Shown here: one piece after another, positions 36,601 through 48,059 of the stretch
Layout: every line of letters starts with the position of its first letter
Position numbering within the stretch: position 1 is the stretch's first letter
Assembly (NCBI GenBank): GCA_015680905.1
Contig: CM027379.1
Span: 30,770,501 to 30,834,500 of the forward strand
Direction of reading: 5' to 3'
Source: Coptis chinensis
Taxonomy: Eukaryota > Streptophyta > Magnoliopsida > Ranunculales > Ranunculaceae
DNA length: 64,000 nt
The notes under the pieces: model-generated
What the model was told of the DNA's origin: nothing
Databases searched by the model: none
What the model saw: only the letters and a program-made list of their open reading frames with translations
Made by a program: the position numbers and the translations under genes

Positions 36601-37442
36601 CATATGTGGGGGCTAGACATCATGGGACCATTCATCCCACAAAAGAAAACATGCTCAAATACGTCTTGGCAGCCACATATTACTTCACCAAATGGGTGGA
36701 GGCAATCCTACTTGTCAAAGTCAAGGAAATCCACGTCATCAACTTCATATGAACCAACATCATCACAAGATTTGGTCTACCCTACACCCTCGTCATAGAC
36801 AACGAAACCCAATTTGCTGGCACACAAGTCAAGGCATTCTTACAGAAATGGCGCATCATCCAAGCATTTTCTACACCTAGATATGCACAAAGCAGTGGCC
36901 AAGCAGAGGCTACAAACAAAGCCATCAAGGAAAATCTCCAAAAGAAGTTGGAGAGCAAGAAAAGCCGATGGCCAGAACAACTCGAGGACATCTTATGAGC
37001 ATACAGAATAACAGCCCGAGCCAGTACCAACTAGTCTCCTTCCACACTTTGCTTCGGAATAGAATTAGTCATACTATCAGAACTTACAATCACAACCACA
37101 CGTTTAGACATCGTCGTATCATGAGAAAATGACTACATCTTAGCCAAAGAAGTCGACCTCCTAGAGGATCGAAGAGAAACAACTGCAATATCCCTAGCTC
37201 GGTACCACCAAACAATCCAACGATCTTACAATAAGAAGGTCATCCCAAGATCTTTCTAATTATAAGCTGGCGACCTAATCCTCAAAAAGACATTAGCACC
37301 AGCCAAGCTTGACCTTACTTGGGAAGGACCGTACATAGTTCATAAAGTCGTTGGAAATGGAGCTTATTGGATCAAAACTCAGCTCGGTGATATGTTTCCC
37401 CGACCTTGGAATACAGCCCTCCTCAAGCGTTTTTACCAGTAA
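33640..37442 (+). pseudogene. pol of the Tat-like element: protease, RT, RNase H, integrase, several nonsense codons
   Basis: The frame of gag continues. Protease has VLIDLGSSCNIL. RT (34372-35295) starts after DMPGI and has the catalytic YIDDMVV box near 34855. A second RNase H-type domain shows LYVDGACNNMGSGLGAVL near 35718. Integrase has the zinc-binding CQKCQ end, then LDIMGPF, VIDNETQFAG and SSGQAEA for the D, D and E residues. It ends in KRFYQ-TAA at 37442. In-frame stops occur at 34357-34359 (TAG in FA-stop-S, where the family has Trp), after SKRDLQS, after ALVMHV, near 35293, and at the start of integrase. One frameshift lies near 36650. All catalytic motifs remain readable, so decay is by point changes rather than deletion. 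Confidence 0.85.
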
Positions 37443-37593
37443 TTTGGCTCCAAATGTATCAATCAATATGAATAAAATTCCATCAGTATTTCGCGTACAA
37501 ATGTTATCTTTGCATTACATGAGTACCACGCATCTTGCACTAGCTACCCGATCTGAGACATCAAAGTATTAGGTCGTACACCAACGCCAGAGT

Positions 37594-37870
37594 TAAGCAC
37601 GATTCAACTATAATTGCCACGCAATGGTTAATTATTAATCAAATCCAACCCACGGTCCCCCAAAAGGACCGCAAATTAACTTAACACTAACACTAGGGTT
37701 AAGCATGATTCAACTATAATTGCCGCGCAAAGGCCAATTATCAGTCAAATAAAAATCCAGGGACCCTCAAAAGGACCCTAAGTCAACTTAAGACCTTTGA
37801 AAGAGTTAAGTTTGGCTCAACTATAATTACAACTCAAAGGCATATTATCAGTAAAAAAATCAATAAGAAG
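37594..37870 (+). repeat. Tandem repeat of about 105 bp, nearly three copies, downstream of pol
   Basis: GTTAAGCACGATTCAACTAT at 37594 recurs as GTTAAGCATGATTCAACTAT at about 37699 and, more diverged, at about 37806. Each is followed by an AATTAT, then CCCNNAAAAGGACC module. Tandem arrays in this part of Tat-lineage elements are known sources of satellite DNA. Confidence 0.75.
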
Positions 37871-38301
37871 TTCCCCCAAAAAGAACGACTCAGTCAATAC
37901 ACACACCTAAGGACACGACGAAACCTAGGTGACAACTACGCGCATCTATCAGGTCGTAAAACAAACAATTACGACCTACAAGCTTCAAACGTTCTAACAA
38001 AGTTCAACAGTTCATCGAGTCTACTACTATGCAACACAGGTCGTTAAATAACTAATCAAAAAGCAATGGAGGCAATCACATTCATACAAAATTCAAACAT
38101 AATCTCAATTCAAGACAAGACAAGTAAGTAATTTAAATATTTTTTTTACTTAATACAAATTTGGTTAGATACTAGAGGCCCCCAGGCTATCTTGGGAAAA
38201 CGACCTCAGCATCCCCATAAAAAATACGAGTTATCACTATCAAAAGGAAATATAGTTAAAAAATTCATTCATTATCATTCAAAATTACAAAAAAAGTACA
38301 A

Positions 38302-40604
38302 TCAATCGACACGGGGAAGATTCCCCACATTCAAGGGGTCTAGTGAGCCCTCTTCACCAATAGGGCCACTAGCTGGATCACCACTTGCATTCATCACTTC
38401 TGTGGCAGCATCCTCAGTGGGCTGAGCAGCAAGAGCATCACCCAGGTCAGATGGTAGATCAGGTCATCTACTAGCATCTACAACAACACTTTTCCACAAC
38501 TACTATTGCAACCCCTCTTTCGACCGACCTCTTGAGGGTTTTGTACTTACGTTCTAGTTCCATGTAATCATCCACTAGAAGGTAGACATCCCCACCCTCT
38601 ACTAGATCGACCAGGTCATTATATTCAGCTTGAGTTCATTAAACAATGTCCTACGCTCGTTTGCTCTCAACAATCCAATGCTGAACCTCCACTCTTGAAG
38701 CATCAAGTGAGGGTTGCAGCAAGGCTACCTTCCCAGCCAAATCCCCGACTTGTGACCTCAGCCCCGACACTTCAGCTCGTTCCACCTCTTGCACAGCCAG
38801 CAGCTTGTCATAGCTAGGCCTCCTTGGTAGCATCCAACTCTTTTTTGTATAGGTCAGAGATAGTTGTCATCTCCTTCAGCTTCCTATACATGGCCAAAAC
38901 CTAACAAACCAACAAAATAAGTCAAAAAAAAAAAAAGTAGCAACTCAAATCACGAAACAAAAGTCAGATCAAAAGGACACTTACAAAGTAGATGGAGTGA
39001 TCCATATCTTTCAGGTTCACCTCCAAATCCTTCCCAGTCTCCAGTTGGTACCTATCTCCATCCAGGGCAATACTCTCTAGCAGCCCTCCAGCACTAGTGA
39101 AGACTTAAAATTGCAGTCCCTATTCTTCACTAGCTTTGTCAACCCACTCACTGGGTCGTAGTAGGTGACCATCCTATCTAGGATGTCAGACTCAGCAGCC
39201 TTATCACCTGGGGCCGCACTCCCCGACCCCTTACATTTTTGGGATGCTGGCTCAGACTCACTAGCTTTTTTCTTACCCCGGGCATCAGCCACCCCTACAT
39301 CAACAGCCAACTCCTTCAGATTCAATCTCTTCAAAGGATCCCGACCTGAGGAAGTACGACCTTCCCCCATACCAAGTCATTCCTCGGACTCAGTTTGGGT
39401 CCTTTTCGCCCCTCAGACTCAACCACATTAGAGCGCCTGTTCAGATTAGGCCTCCTAAACTGAGCGGGAGCATCACTACCTCCCCCAACACTCCCACCTT
39501 CACAACCGGCCCTATTAAATTCACCCTCCTCAGGTCGTCTAGAAGCAGATGGCTACCAGAACCTCCCCCAGCCATTGTCACTCCAGAAACAAGTGCTCGC
39601 TTCTGGTTCTCCCTCTCCATCTCAGAATCCAAGCTAGAATTAGAGATGTCAAGCACTAGCTTTCGAGCCCTCTTTTTCTGCTCAACTTTCTTCCTGTTGA
39701 TCTTTGCACCACCTCGTCTCTTGAAGTAGTGTGTAACCTCCTCCAATAAGGACGATTTTTCTTCCCAACTCAGCCTCGCAAACTCTTCAATAGCCTCCGT
39801 AGTAGTACGATCACGAATTACAACCTTTGCAAAACAAACAAATGTCAGAACGTATTCATATCAACTCGTAACCAAAACAAATGACCTACGCAAACAAACG
39901 ACCTACACAAATAGATGCCCTACAACATGAAAACGATCCACATGAAATAACAACCTACTATCAGTCCTCACACTATGGTTCTCCACCTCACATCCAGTAG
40001 GACAATAACTCCCCACAATCAACAAAGGCCTACGCCACCACTCCTCCTTACTCACACCAACTATCACCGGTGATTTACACCTCATCACTTGGAACCCAAA
40101 GTTCATAGCTGAAGATATTTTTACAGTAAAGTGCTCTAGCACATCAGACAAACAAATATTGTAACCTCTCTATCTAAACAGATCTAGAACGTGCAACACC
40201 CTCCGACTATTACCCACAATTTGCAAAGGTGTCTTTCTACAAAAGTTCATAACATCCAAGGTCAGACGTGAGAACGACAACCTTAAACCCTCCTTCAGTT
40301 GACCATACGTAATTACAACCACACCATCTCGAGGCACATAATCAAAACCAAAAACGTTCTGCTCACCACTCAGGTCGTATATCATTAGATCGGGGCTATC
40401 AATCCCAAACTCCCTTCTCAAGTCCCCAAAGTGATCAAACACCGACCTAGACACCGCTACCTCAGTCATCATCTCCAATGAAGAGGACGATGGCGCCTCA
40501 CCTCCACTACGTGCCCTAACACCATCATCTCCATCATTCACCATTCTCTCTCTCCACTGATCCAACTCTACTTCCCCACTCAAATTATCACAAGTAATCG
40601 ACAT
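38302..40604 (-). pseudogene. Antisense gene of the Tat-like element (Transposase_28-like domain plus coiled coil)
   Basis: Read from 40604 down. 40604-39903 is open except for a TAG at 40170-40172. It has an N-terminal acidic and serine-rich part and a domain resembling the plant 'putative gypsy type transposon' family (Pfam Transposase_28): ITYGQLKEGLRLSFSRLTLDVMNFCRKTPLQI. An intron candidate follows, with acceptor TTTGCAAAG just before 39825. The next part, VVIRDRTTTEAIEEFARLSWEEK, runs to 39441 in the same frame. After frameshifts come a Lys-rich stretch, LLESIALDGDRYQLETGKDLE, and a coiled-coil-like segment (SGLRSQVGDLAGKVALL, VEVQHWIVESKRA). It ends NLPRVD-TGA at 38302. Antisense ORFs here are known in Tat-lineage elements, function unknown. 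This copy is broken by at least one stop and two frameshifts. Confidence 0.75.
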
Positions 40605-40985
40605 TACAAAACCAAAAGAAACAAAAGATCAAAATTTTGAAGTTCAAGAAGACGCACCTGAAGACGAAAGGTTGGAAAAGTTTTTTCTTTTTTCTTTCGC
40701 TCTATTTTTTCTTCCTTTGTTGATAGAGTGAAGAAATGAAGAAGCTTCACACATGAAAACCCTTCAGCTACACAAATCTCGAAAGCAGACAAAATGTTTT
40801 GCCTTCCCCAAAATGTAATCATAACCTCATCCACAAACCACCACGATTTTAGGCCATGGATCATATCCAACAATTCCCGTACATTTTTCAAACCGTTCAA
40901 ACAAAACCAGCTGTGCGACATGTGTTAAAAGCTTTATTCCATTTTTTCTTTTCACACCACAGTTGTCCAAAGAAATAAATAAAAT

Positions 40986-40996
40986 AAAAGGGGTTG
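40986..40996 (+). other. Polypurine tract of the Tat-like element
   Basis: AAAAGGGG directly before the 3' LTR start at 40997, the position required for plus-strand priming. Confidence 0.7.
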
Positions 40997-41448
40997 TGTA
41001 AGTACCCTCCGTTCTCAAGCATATCACTACAGCACATGTGTCCACAATCCAGGTCGTATCTTCACAACTCGTATATCTCGTAATAACGACCCAGACTCAG
41101 GTCATCTCAAATATCAGTTACAACCATATATGGAAGCAAATGATCAAGTGCGATCCTGGAGCTCAGTCAATACACCAATCAAGGAGACATATACTTTGTA
41201 ACATCAGGAGTAATGATGAATCATCAAGATAACACAAAATATGGATCTACACTTGACAACGGCCTGGAGCAAATAAGGAAGGTCAACTCAAACATCTATA
41301 AGTAGAGAGAGATAAACTATATAAGGCTTGATTTAAGTTTATCCAAGAAACTTAATACGTAGGCAACTCTTATCCCAAGAAAGAGTGCAGCCATTCCTTA
41401 CCAACCACAACATCAGATCGTAGACCCCAAAATATACAAACCTCTATA
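40997..41448 (+). repeat. 3' LTR of the Tat-like element
   Basis: It matches the 5' LTR throughout with scattered substitutions. It carries an extra block of about 30 bp (about 41366-41397) and small differences near 41070. It is followed by the target duplication GTAAG. Confidence 0.9.
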
Positions 41449-41453
41449 GTAAG

Positions 41454-42076
41454 CTAAGCAATTTCTCAACTCTCTCCAAGTTCAAACTAAAACTCGCTGA
41501 GACTTCTATGCTCGCAACTAAAATTATGTATGCAATATACATATATTAGATATTTTAAATTAAAATGGTATTGAAATTCTAATGTTGGAGAAGAAGCACA
41601 TATGATGTTTTCAAGAGTGTATATTAACCAAGCAAGATGCCAAGATTATACACTGACATATATCATTTTTGGAACTAAGTTGTTGCTTCAAATCCACTGT
41701 GACCGGCCTAGTACATGGTTTAGGTGTCATTCTTATTGAGGAATGAAGTTGCTACTTGAAGTGATATGCAAATAAAAATTGTCAAGTCCCTTCCAACCCC
41801 TCAATGTAAAGATCAATAGTTTTTTGCCATTATTTGGCCAATATGTTTCCTTATCCTAGCCTTGTTAACCTAGTAAAATAAACAAACAATCTAAGTAGAC
41901 TCTAAATATTTTCATGAGAAGAATTACTTAATAAGATAGTGATATAGGGAAATATATTTCATTGATGCAATCTTTTCTATAACCTTTATCCTTGGTTCAA
42001 AGGCAATCGGATCGGACAACCATCAAGTAATTAAATGAAGTAATTTTACAGTGCAAAAGCAACTATAGTCCCGACC
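41454..42076. other. Intergenic gap, nothing recognised
   Basis: AT-rich sequence with no convincing coding frame on either strand. Confidence 0.5.
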
Positions 42077-45000
42077 TATAACACCCGACTATTTTTATTT
42101 ATTATTATTTTTTATAATATATGATTAATATTAATTATAAGAATAAAGAAAATAAAACAAATAGGATAAAGATTAGTGGAAAGAGAAAACAAGGGTAAAG
42201 AAGATAAACGCTCTTCCTTGTTTTTCGGGGGTTTTGAAAAAAATAAACACAGAGAGGAGTTCACACGAAGAGTTTTACACAAAGAGGAAAGAAAAGAGAA
42301 AGGCGCAGATTTGTGCACCTCTTAGGTAGTCCCCGTTCTATTCTATATATTCTTTTTTTGTGAGATACGAGAGGTGAGTAGATATTTTTTTTATCATTCA
42401 CTGAACTATTGGATTTTCACGTGGCTTATAGCATATTTAAAACTTATGTCGAAAATATGAGTTTCTTTTTCATTTTGTTCTGCTTATTCTCAAACTATTT
42501 TACGTACTGTTGAAACAAAGCTTTATTCATAAAACTTGAATATTAATTAACTATAATTGTTTATATACTGATGATATAAATGAGTTACTATTCGATTTTG
42601 TGATTGTTGTTATATTGAGTGTTATGGTTTGGTTGAACTATTGAGAGATAGTAGTTGATTTGTGTTGTTGTTTAAATTGGATACGGCGGCTGTTGGGTTG
42701 GTGATTGGGCAGTGTATTGTGTTGTGTTGAGTGGATACTGTCGAGTGGGGCTGTTGAAGCTTTGAAATGGTTGTTAATAGAGTCGAACTCAATTTTGGGT
42801 AAGTGAGGGTAATTGAGTTTTGATTATATCATATTGTTAGGTTTTTGTTGGAAATCAAAACCAAACTATTTTGGTGGTGTTTGGTGGTTTGTATGGGTGC
42901 TGTTGAAGCTCCCAAGGGTGTTAATGGCGGCGAGATCCATATCTAGTTTTGATGAAGGGTTATTGATTTAATGAATTGAGTTTTTGCTTTTGTTAATGTT
43001 ATAGGGTTTTTAACAAGGATTAAAACCGCTGGGATGAGGGTGGAGGAAGATAGGAGTTGGTGGTGGAAACCGAAACCAGGCAAAGTCTTTGGTGGGGGGG
43101 AGGATGATCGAGAGCACGATCCGGTGCTTCCGGTCTTATTTGGCTTCAGTAAATATGTTTAGACTTTTGGGCTTGGGCTGATTTCTATTATTTTTCTGGG
43201 CTGGGTCCTTAATATTTTAAAGTGGGCCGGTTCTAATCTTGTTTAGTGGGCAGGTTCTGTTGTTAAGAAATTTGGATCTGTTGGTTTAGCTTTGAGTTGG
43301 GCCTAATCAGTTTTTGTGTGGACCAGGTTTGTTGAGTTTGACTGGACCAGATTCTATTAATTTAGATGGGCTTTGGTTAGAGTTTGTTTTTGGGCCGATT
43401 TCTGTTCAAAGTTAATGGGCTTGGGTTTGAGATGTTTAGTGAGTGGTTTAATTATATCTTTTGTTATATATGTCTAGTTGAATTCAGTTCATGTTAAGTT
43501 AGAAAACTAAGGATGTTAAGACGTTAGTGCCCAAGCTATTTTTTTTATCTGTTTGAGTACTTGTTTATTGGTGCTTGACAGATTCATCATTGATGAGAAG
43601 TTATTGTTTATTTTTCAGTACCGAAACTAATCTATTGTAGGCATGTAGTAGCCAAATTTCTTCTTTATGGTTTTGAGTTTTGAACTTCGTATAAACGTCA
43701 TTAAGTTAAGTCGTCTGTTACCGATTGTAATTTTGTTTTGAGTGGTGATTTGATCGAGGTTGGTTAGATTGATTTAAGGTAGGAGATGACTCGAGTTTCT
43801 ATTTGGTAGTCCGACAGTAAGAACCTAAAACTACATACGGGCTTAGATTCATGGATTTTAGTATTAGAATGTTGACCATTGACTTTTTGATTGTTGACTT
43901 TTTAAGACTTTTGACATATTGAATTTTATGGACAAATCCAATGATATGATGTTGCCGAAACTTGTATAAACATGTTTGTCATTATCTAATAAAGATTTGA
44001 CGTTGTATTATGCAATTATATATATTGGCATTGATGGACTTTGATTTTGATTATGTGGCTGATAAGAACTACGAAGGCTTGATTCCAATCTTGAAAGATT
44101 TGGATACGTAGACAACTTTGAGCAAAAATGTAGCCATTATATTATATATTATATATTAGTTTTTGTGATAACTATATGTGTATAATGTTAGTATTTAATT
44201 GTGTATGTGATTGTGGTTGTTTGAATTGTATTCGATTGCTGACCATTCGTGTTGCGTTCAATGATATTTAAATGCGTGATTGATTTGCATTGATGCGTGA
44301 AAAAAATTATGCACGTGTGATCAATTGTTGTGTATGATTAATGCTAGTACAATGATAAGTGAGTTAAGAATAATATTTTCAACGAGTCGACCACACCTTT
44401 AGAACTCTCCATGCGCACGCCTCGGGATTTGGTAATGATATATTATGACTTGAGATGTCATGTGATAGGAAGGTATTCATTGAATGTGCCATGAATGACC
44501 TGTTAGTGTTATGATGGGTATTCCTTGAATGTGGTGGGAATGGCCCAAGGTATTTATTGAATGTGCCATGAATGACTTGTTAGTGGATGATGGGTATTCC
44601 TTGAATGTGGTGGGAATCACCTAAGGTATTAATTAAATGTGCCATGAATGACCTGTTAGTGTATGATGGGTACGTATTCTCTGAATGTGGCGGGCATGAC
44701 CCAAGGTATTCATTGAATGTGCCATGAATGACTTGAGATATTGAATGCCTATAAGAGGCTGTGAGTATGCACATGGAAAACCCAAAGATGGCTGTGACTC
44801 ACAAGTTATGAGTTTGCAAGATGAAAATATGTTCCTGAAGGCGATATCCTCGCTTAGGACATATGTCTTGTAGTGATACTCAGTGTGAGTGAGGCACACG
44901 GGTATCTGTGATATGGCAAATGTGTGAAGTGTAAATCATGGAGTAGGAACTAAAGATGAGGTCAGTAAATAAGTGATTAATAAACAAGATACATTGTGGA

Positions 45001-46120
45001 ATTGAATGAACTAAAAGTATGTGAATTTGTGTGATGTTATGGATGTGAAGTGTGATTGTGAATAATATTAGTGAATGTTTGTGATCTTTTATACGATTGT
45101 GAAAAGACTATAATTTGATATGTTATTACGAAAATATTAATGACTTGTGATAGTCTGAGATCTATGGTTATGCACGCATAAACTTTATGTCGTAATGATG
45201 TCATGTGAATGAGTACCCTTAATATAGGTATTATGATAAGTGGTATTCCCCGGATATGCGGAACGAACCAGGTTATATCAATTAGACTTAAATGTCTTAA
45301 ATGAGGTTTGATTATGAATGGAAATTTGACTGGCTGAGATAAATCATTTTATTGTGATGTCTAACTCTGTTTTGCAGGAGGGTAAGATCTATTAATCTTT
45401 TATGTAGGGACATAAATATTCTACCTTAAGACGATGTGTTGGCTTAAAAATAAGGTGTATCAAACTCATATTTAATTAGGTTATCATATGTGCATTTAAT
45501 AAGTGGAATGTAAGTGGTATTTATGTTGTGAGTTATTTTGGAAAGTGGGAATGATGAGTACTTTAATATGAGATTCTTGGAATTGTATATTGGGGATGAA
45601 ATCTTACTTGGGAAGAAACTACATGCCGTTTTGAGAAAACGGAACTAACTTATCTTCCAAGTTGAAATGATTGCAATAATATATTCATTTATTTGAAATA
45701 TTGAACATATTGTTTTTATATTTTTAGTCTTACTTATACTTGCAAATTCAATTTGCTGACCCTTGTTTGTTTTGTTTTGTAACGTGGGGTGTGTTCTTGG
45801 AAACATAGATGGTGGAGTGCAGTGGATGAGGGCACGTGATTTGGATTTGCTCTTGGAGTCTTCTGGTTTAAGTTTTCTGAAGTGTATGGTTTTGTTTTGA
45901 GACAGATGTAATAGAGTTGGTTATTTTCTTTGTAGTTTAATAATGTGATTGAAGGATTGTTCCTTTTGGTTTTAAATTTTGATCTCAGATTTTAATATCG
46001 TGGTTGATAATATGTTATTAGGATCCTGGGTTTTCAGATGATTGAATAGGGTGACGATTGAGATAATTATATCTTGGATAATTCCCTATTTTAAATTTTC
46101 TAGAAATTTGGGGTGTGACA
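42077..46120 (+). repeat. Probable solo LTR of about 4 kb (Tekay-like gypsy)
   Basis: The stretch starts TATAACACCCGAC and ends GGGGTGTGACA, close to the TGTAACACCC...GGGTGTNACA ends of long plant gypsy LTRs. It has no coding capacity. A leader-like AGAGAGGA/AGAAAGGCGCAG zone near 42240-42310 fits an LTR transcript start region. The flanking 5-mers CGACC and TGGCC agree at only three positions. An unrelated non-coding locus is possible. Confidence 0.4.
44471..44730 (+). repeat. Tandem repeat of about 78 bp, three copies plus a part
   Basis: AGGTATTNATTNAATGTGCC starts units at 44471, 44548, 44624 and 44704. Each contains CATGAATGACNTGTTAGTG and a TTGAATGTGG or similar half. It lies inside the probable solo LTR. 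Confidence 0.85.
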
Positions 46121-46423
46121 TGGCCCCTCTATCTACAATGCTTATTTGTTTCAATGTTCTATGGACTCAATAACCTTTTGAGTACTTAAAAATGGTTTGT
46201 TAGCTAGAGCTAGTGTTTATTTGTCATGACCAAACGACAATAAAATTAGCAATATGATTAGTCTTAAGAGGTTAATTTTGTACCATAGTACTATATATTT
46301 ACTGATAACATACACTAGGTCTTGCAAAGGTTTTTACCTCAAACTTTCAAACGATTCGCTCAACAACATCACATATATATGATTTTTCAATTCACTTTCA
46401 TTTGTACTAAAAGCATCGTGAAA

Positions 46424-46424
<1 letters not shown>

Positions 46425-46499
<75 letters not shown>
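46425..46499. repeat. AT microsatellite at the left edge of the Mutator-like element
   Basis: About 37 TA units. The same dinucleotide continues on the far side of the element (59993-60012), so the element sits inside an (AT)n tract. Confidence 0.95.
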
Positions 46500-46503
<4 letters not shown>

Positions 46504-46709
46504 TTGTCTAGGGTGCCACTCTTAGAGTGCCACCCTTATCTCACTCTTCATTTGAGCCGTCCGATCTCGCCCTCTAGATCTCAAGATCTAATTCAACAAA
46601 TTTACCGATATTTACCGATATTTCGATATTTCATCATCTTCTCTAAAAAAAAACAAAAAACCGATCTTCACCAATACTCTACAGACAACTCAGTTCAAAA
46701 AAAAAAAAC
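46500..46709 (+). repeat. Left outer terminal inverted repeat of the Mutator-like element
   Basis: It matches 59782-59992 in reverse complement. It ends in an A-rich zone with repeated CCGATCTTCACC units (46660-46805) that are more numerous here than on the right side. Confidence 0.9.
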
Positions 46710-47439
46710 CGATCTTCACCAAAAAAAAAATCAACAAAACCGATCTTCACCAAAACCGATCTTCACCAAAAAAACAGACCGATCTTCACCAAAAAGAACA
46801 GACCGATCTGTTTTTTATTAACAAAAAAATACCAAAAACACGAAATTGGGTTGGGTTCTCTCTCTCTCTCGGCTTCTTCTTCTCCAATTTGAACCAAGCT
46901 TCTGGATTAAGGTATTTTCGAACATTTAATTCGTTTGATTTGTTGTTTAATTAGTAAACAACAAATTGGGTATATTGTTGGATGTTGTTTAAATGGTTGA
47001 ACCTAGTAAACTTTATTCTTGGCAATTGTTTAAAACGCTTAAATTGGGTGAATATCGTAACAAGTAAACAAGCTTTAAAACGCTTGTTTTTAACCGTTTA
47101 TTGGGTATGAAATTGTTTATATTGTTGTTTGGAACAAGAAACTTGGCAGTAAAACAAGTTTCTGTATTTGAAGAAAACATTAGACAACCGCGTGTATGAA
47201 CTTTATTCAAATTGGGTAACCTTCTGTGTAGTGAATTTATTCGAATTGGGTAACCTTTATTCAAATTGGGTACATGTAATAATTTTGCAAATTTAATTAG
47301 CTTTGAATGGTATTTAGTTTAATTAGCTTTAATGGTATTTTCGTTGCCGTATTCTTCATGCTTTAATGGTATTTTCGTTGAAGTTTGAATGTTATTTAAT
47401 TAGCTTGAACTTTGTCGATTATTATATCATGCCGTGATT

Positions 47440-47965
47440 CGGCAGAGTTTTGAGAGTTCGTGAACTCGCCGAGTTTTAAAATTTGTCGTCGAGTTTTGAA
47501 CTCTGTCGAGTTTTAAATTTCGTCGAGTTCGTGAACTAGCATATTCGTGAGTTTTAAATTTCTGTCGAGTTCGGTGAGTTCGCCGTGAATTATGTCGAGT
47601 TTTGAACTCGTCGAGTTTTAAATTCCGGTCGAGTTCTAAATTCGCCGAGTTCGTGAATTCGCCGAGTTTTGAATTCGTCCGAGTTCTAAATTGTCGAGGA
47701 GTTCGGGTGAACTCTGGCCGAGTTTTAAATTAAATGTCGAAGTTTTGAACTTTGTCGAGTTTTAAATTCTGCCGAGTTCTAAATTGGTCGAGTTTAATTT
47801 GGCCGAGTTTTGAATTGTCGAGTTTTGAACTCTGTCAGAGTTCTAAATTCTGTTAGAGTTCGGTGAATTCTGTCAGAGTTTTGAACTCTCGTCGAGTTCG
47901 TCGAATTCGTGAATTAGCATATTCGTGAACTCGCCGAGTTTTGAACTCTATTAGAGTTTTGAGCT
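47440..47965 (+). repeat. Left GAGTTC/AACTC palindrome array (subterminal)
   Basis: Dozens of GTCGAGTTTTGAACTCG-like and GAGTTCGTGAATTC-like units are interspersed with CCGAGTTTTAAA. The array is more diverged than its partner at 58432-59480. Confidence 0.85.
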
Positions 47966-48059
47966 AAAGTGGATTGATCCGGTCGACGTGGCTAAGCTGA
48001 AAAAAGAAGGGAGTCCTATATATTCTATACTGTATTGATGGCTCATTTTGGCTCACTTC

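Larger units (their letters stand above)
31660..41448 (+). mobile_element. Complete Tat-like Ty3/gypsy retrotransposon with antisense gene
   Basis: Both LTRs (31660-32085 and 40997-41448) start TGTAAGTACC. They are flanked by identical 5-mers GTAAG (31655-31659 and 41449-41453), so both borders are firm. The length is 9789 bp. The order is PBS, gag, protease, RT, RNase H, integrase, a 3' region with tandem repeats, an antisense gene, polypurine tract and LTR. The RT type (KQRPRKLA...YIDDMVVKS), the large spacer after integrase and the antisense ORF all point to the Tat lineage. The LTRs differ by substitutions and a block of about 30 bp present only in the 3' copy (about 41366-41397), so the insertion is not recent. 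Confidence 0.9.

Noticed and set aside
44580..44899. Minus-strand frames with repeated FMAHSMNTLG-like peptides
   Set aside because: Translations of the 78-bp tandem repeat in the probable solo LTR.
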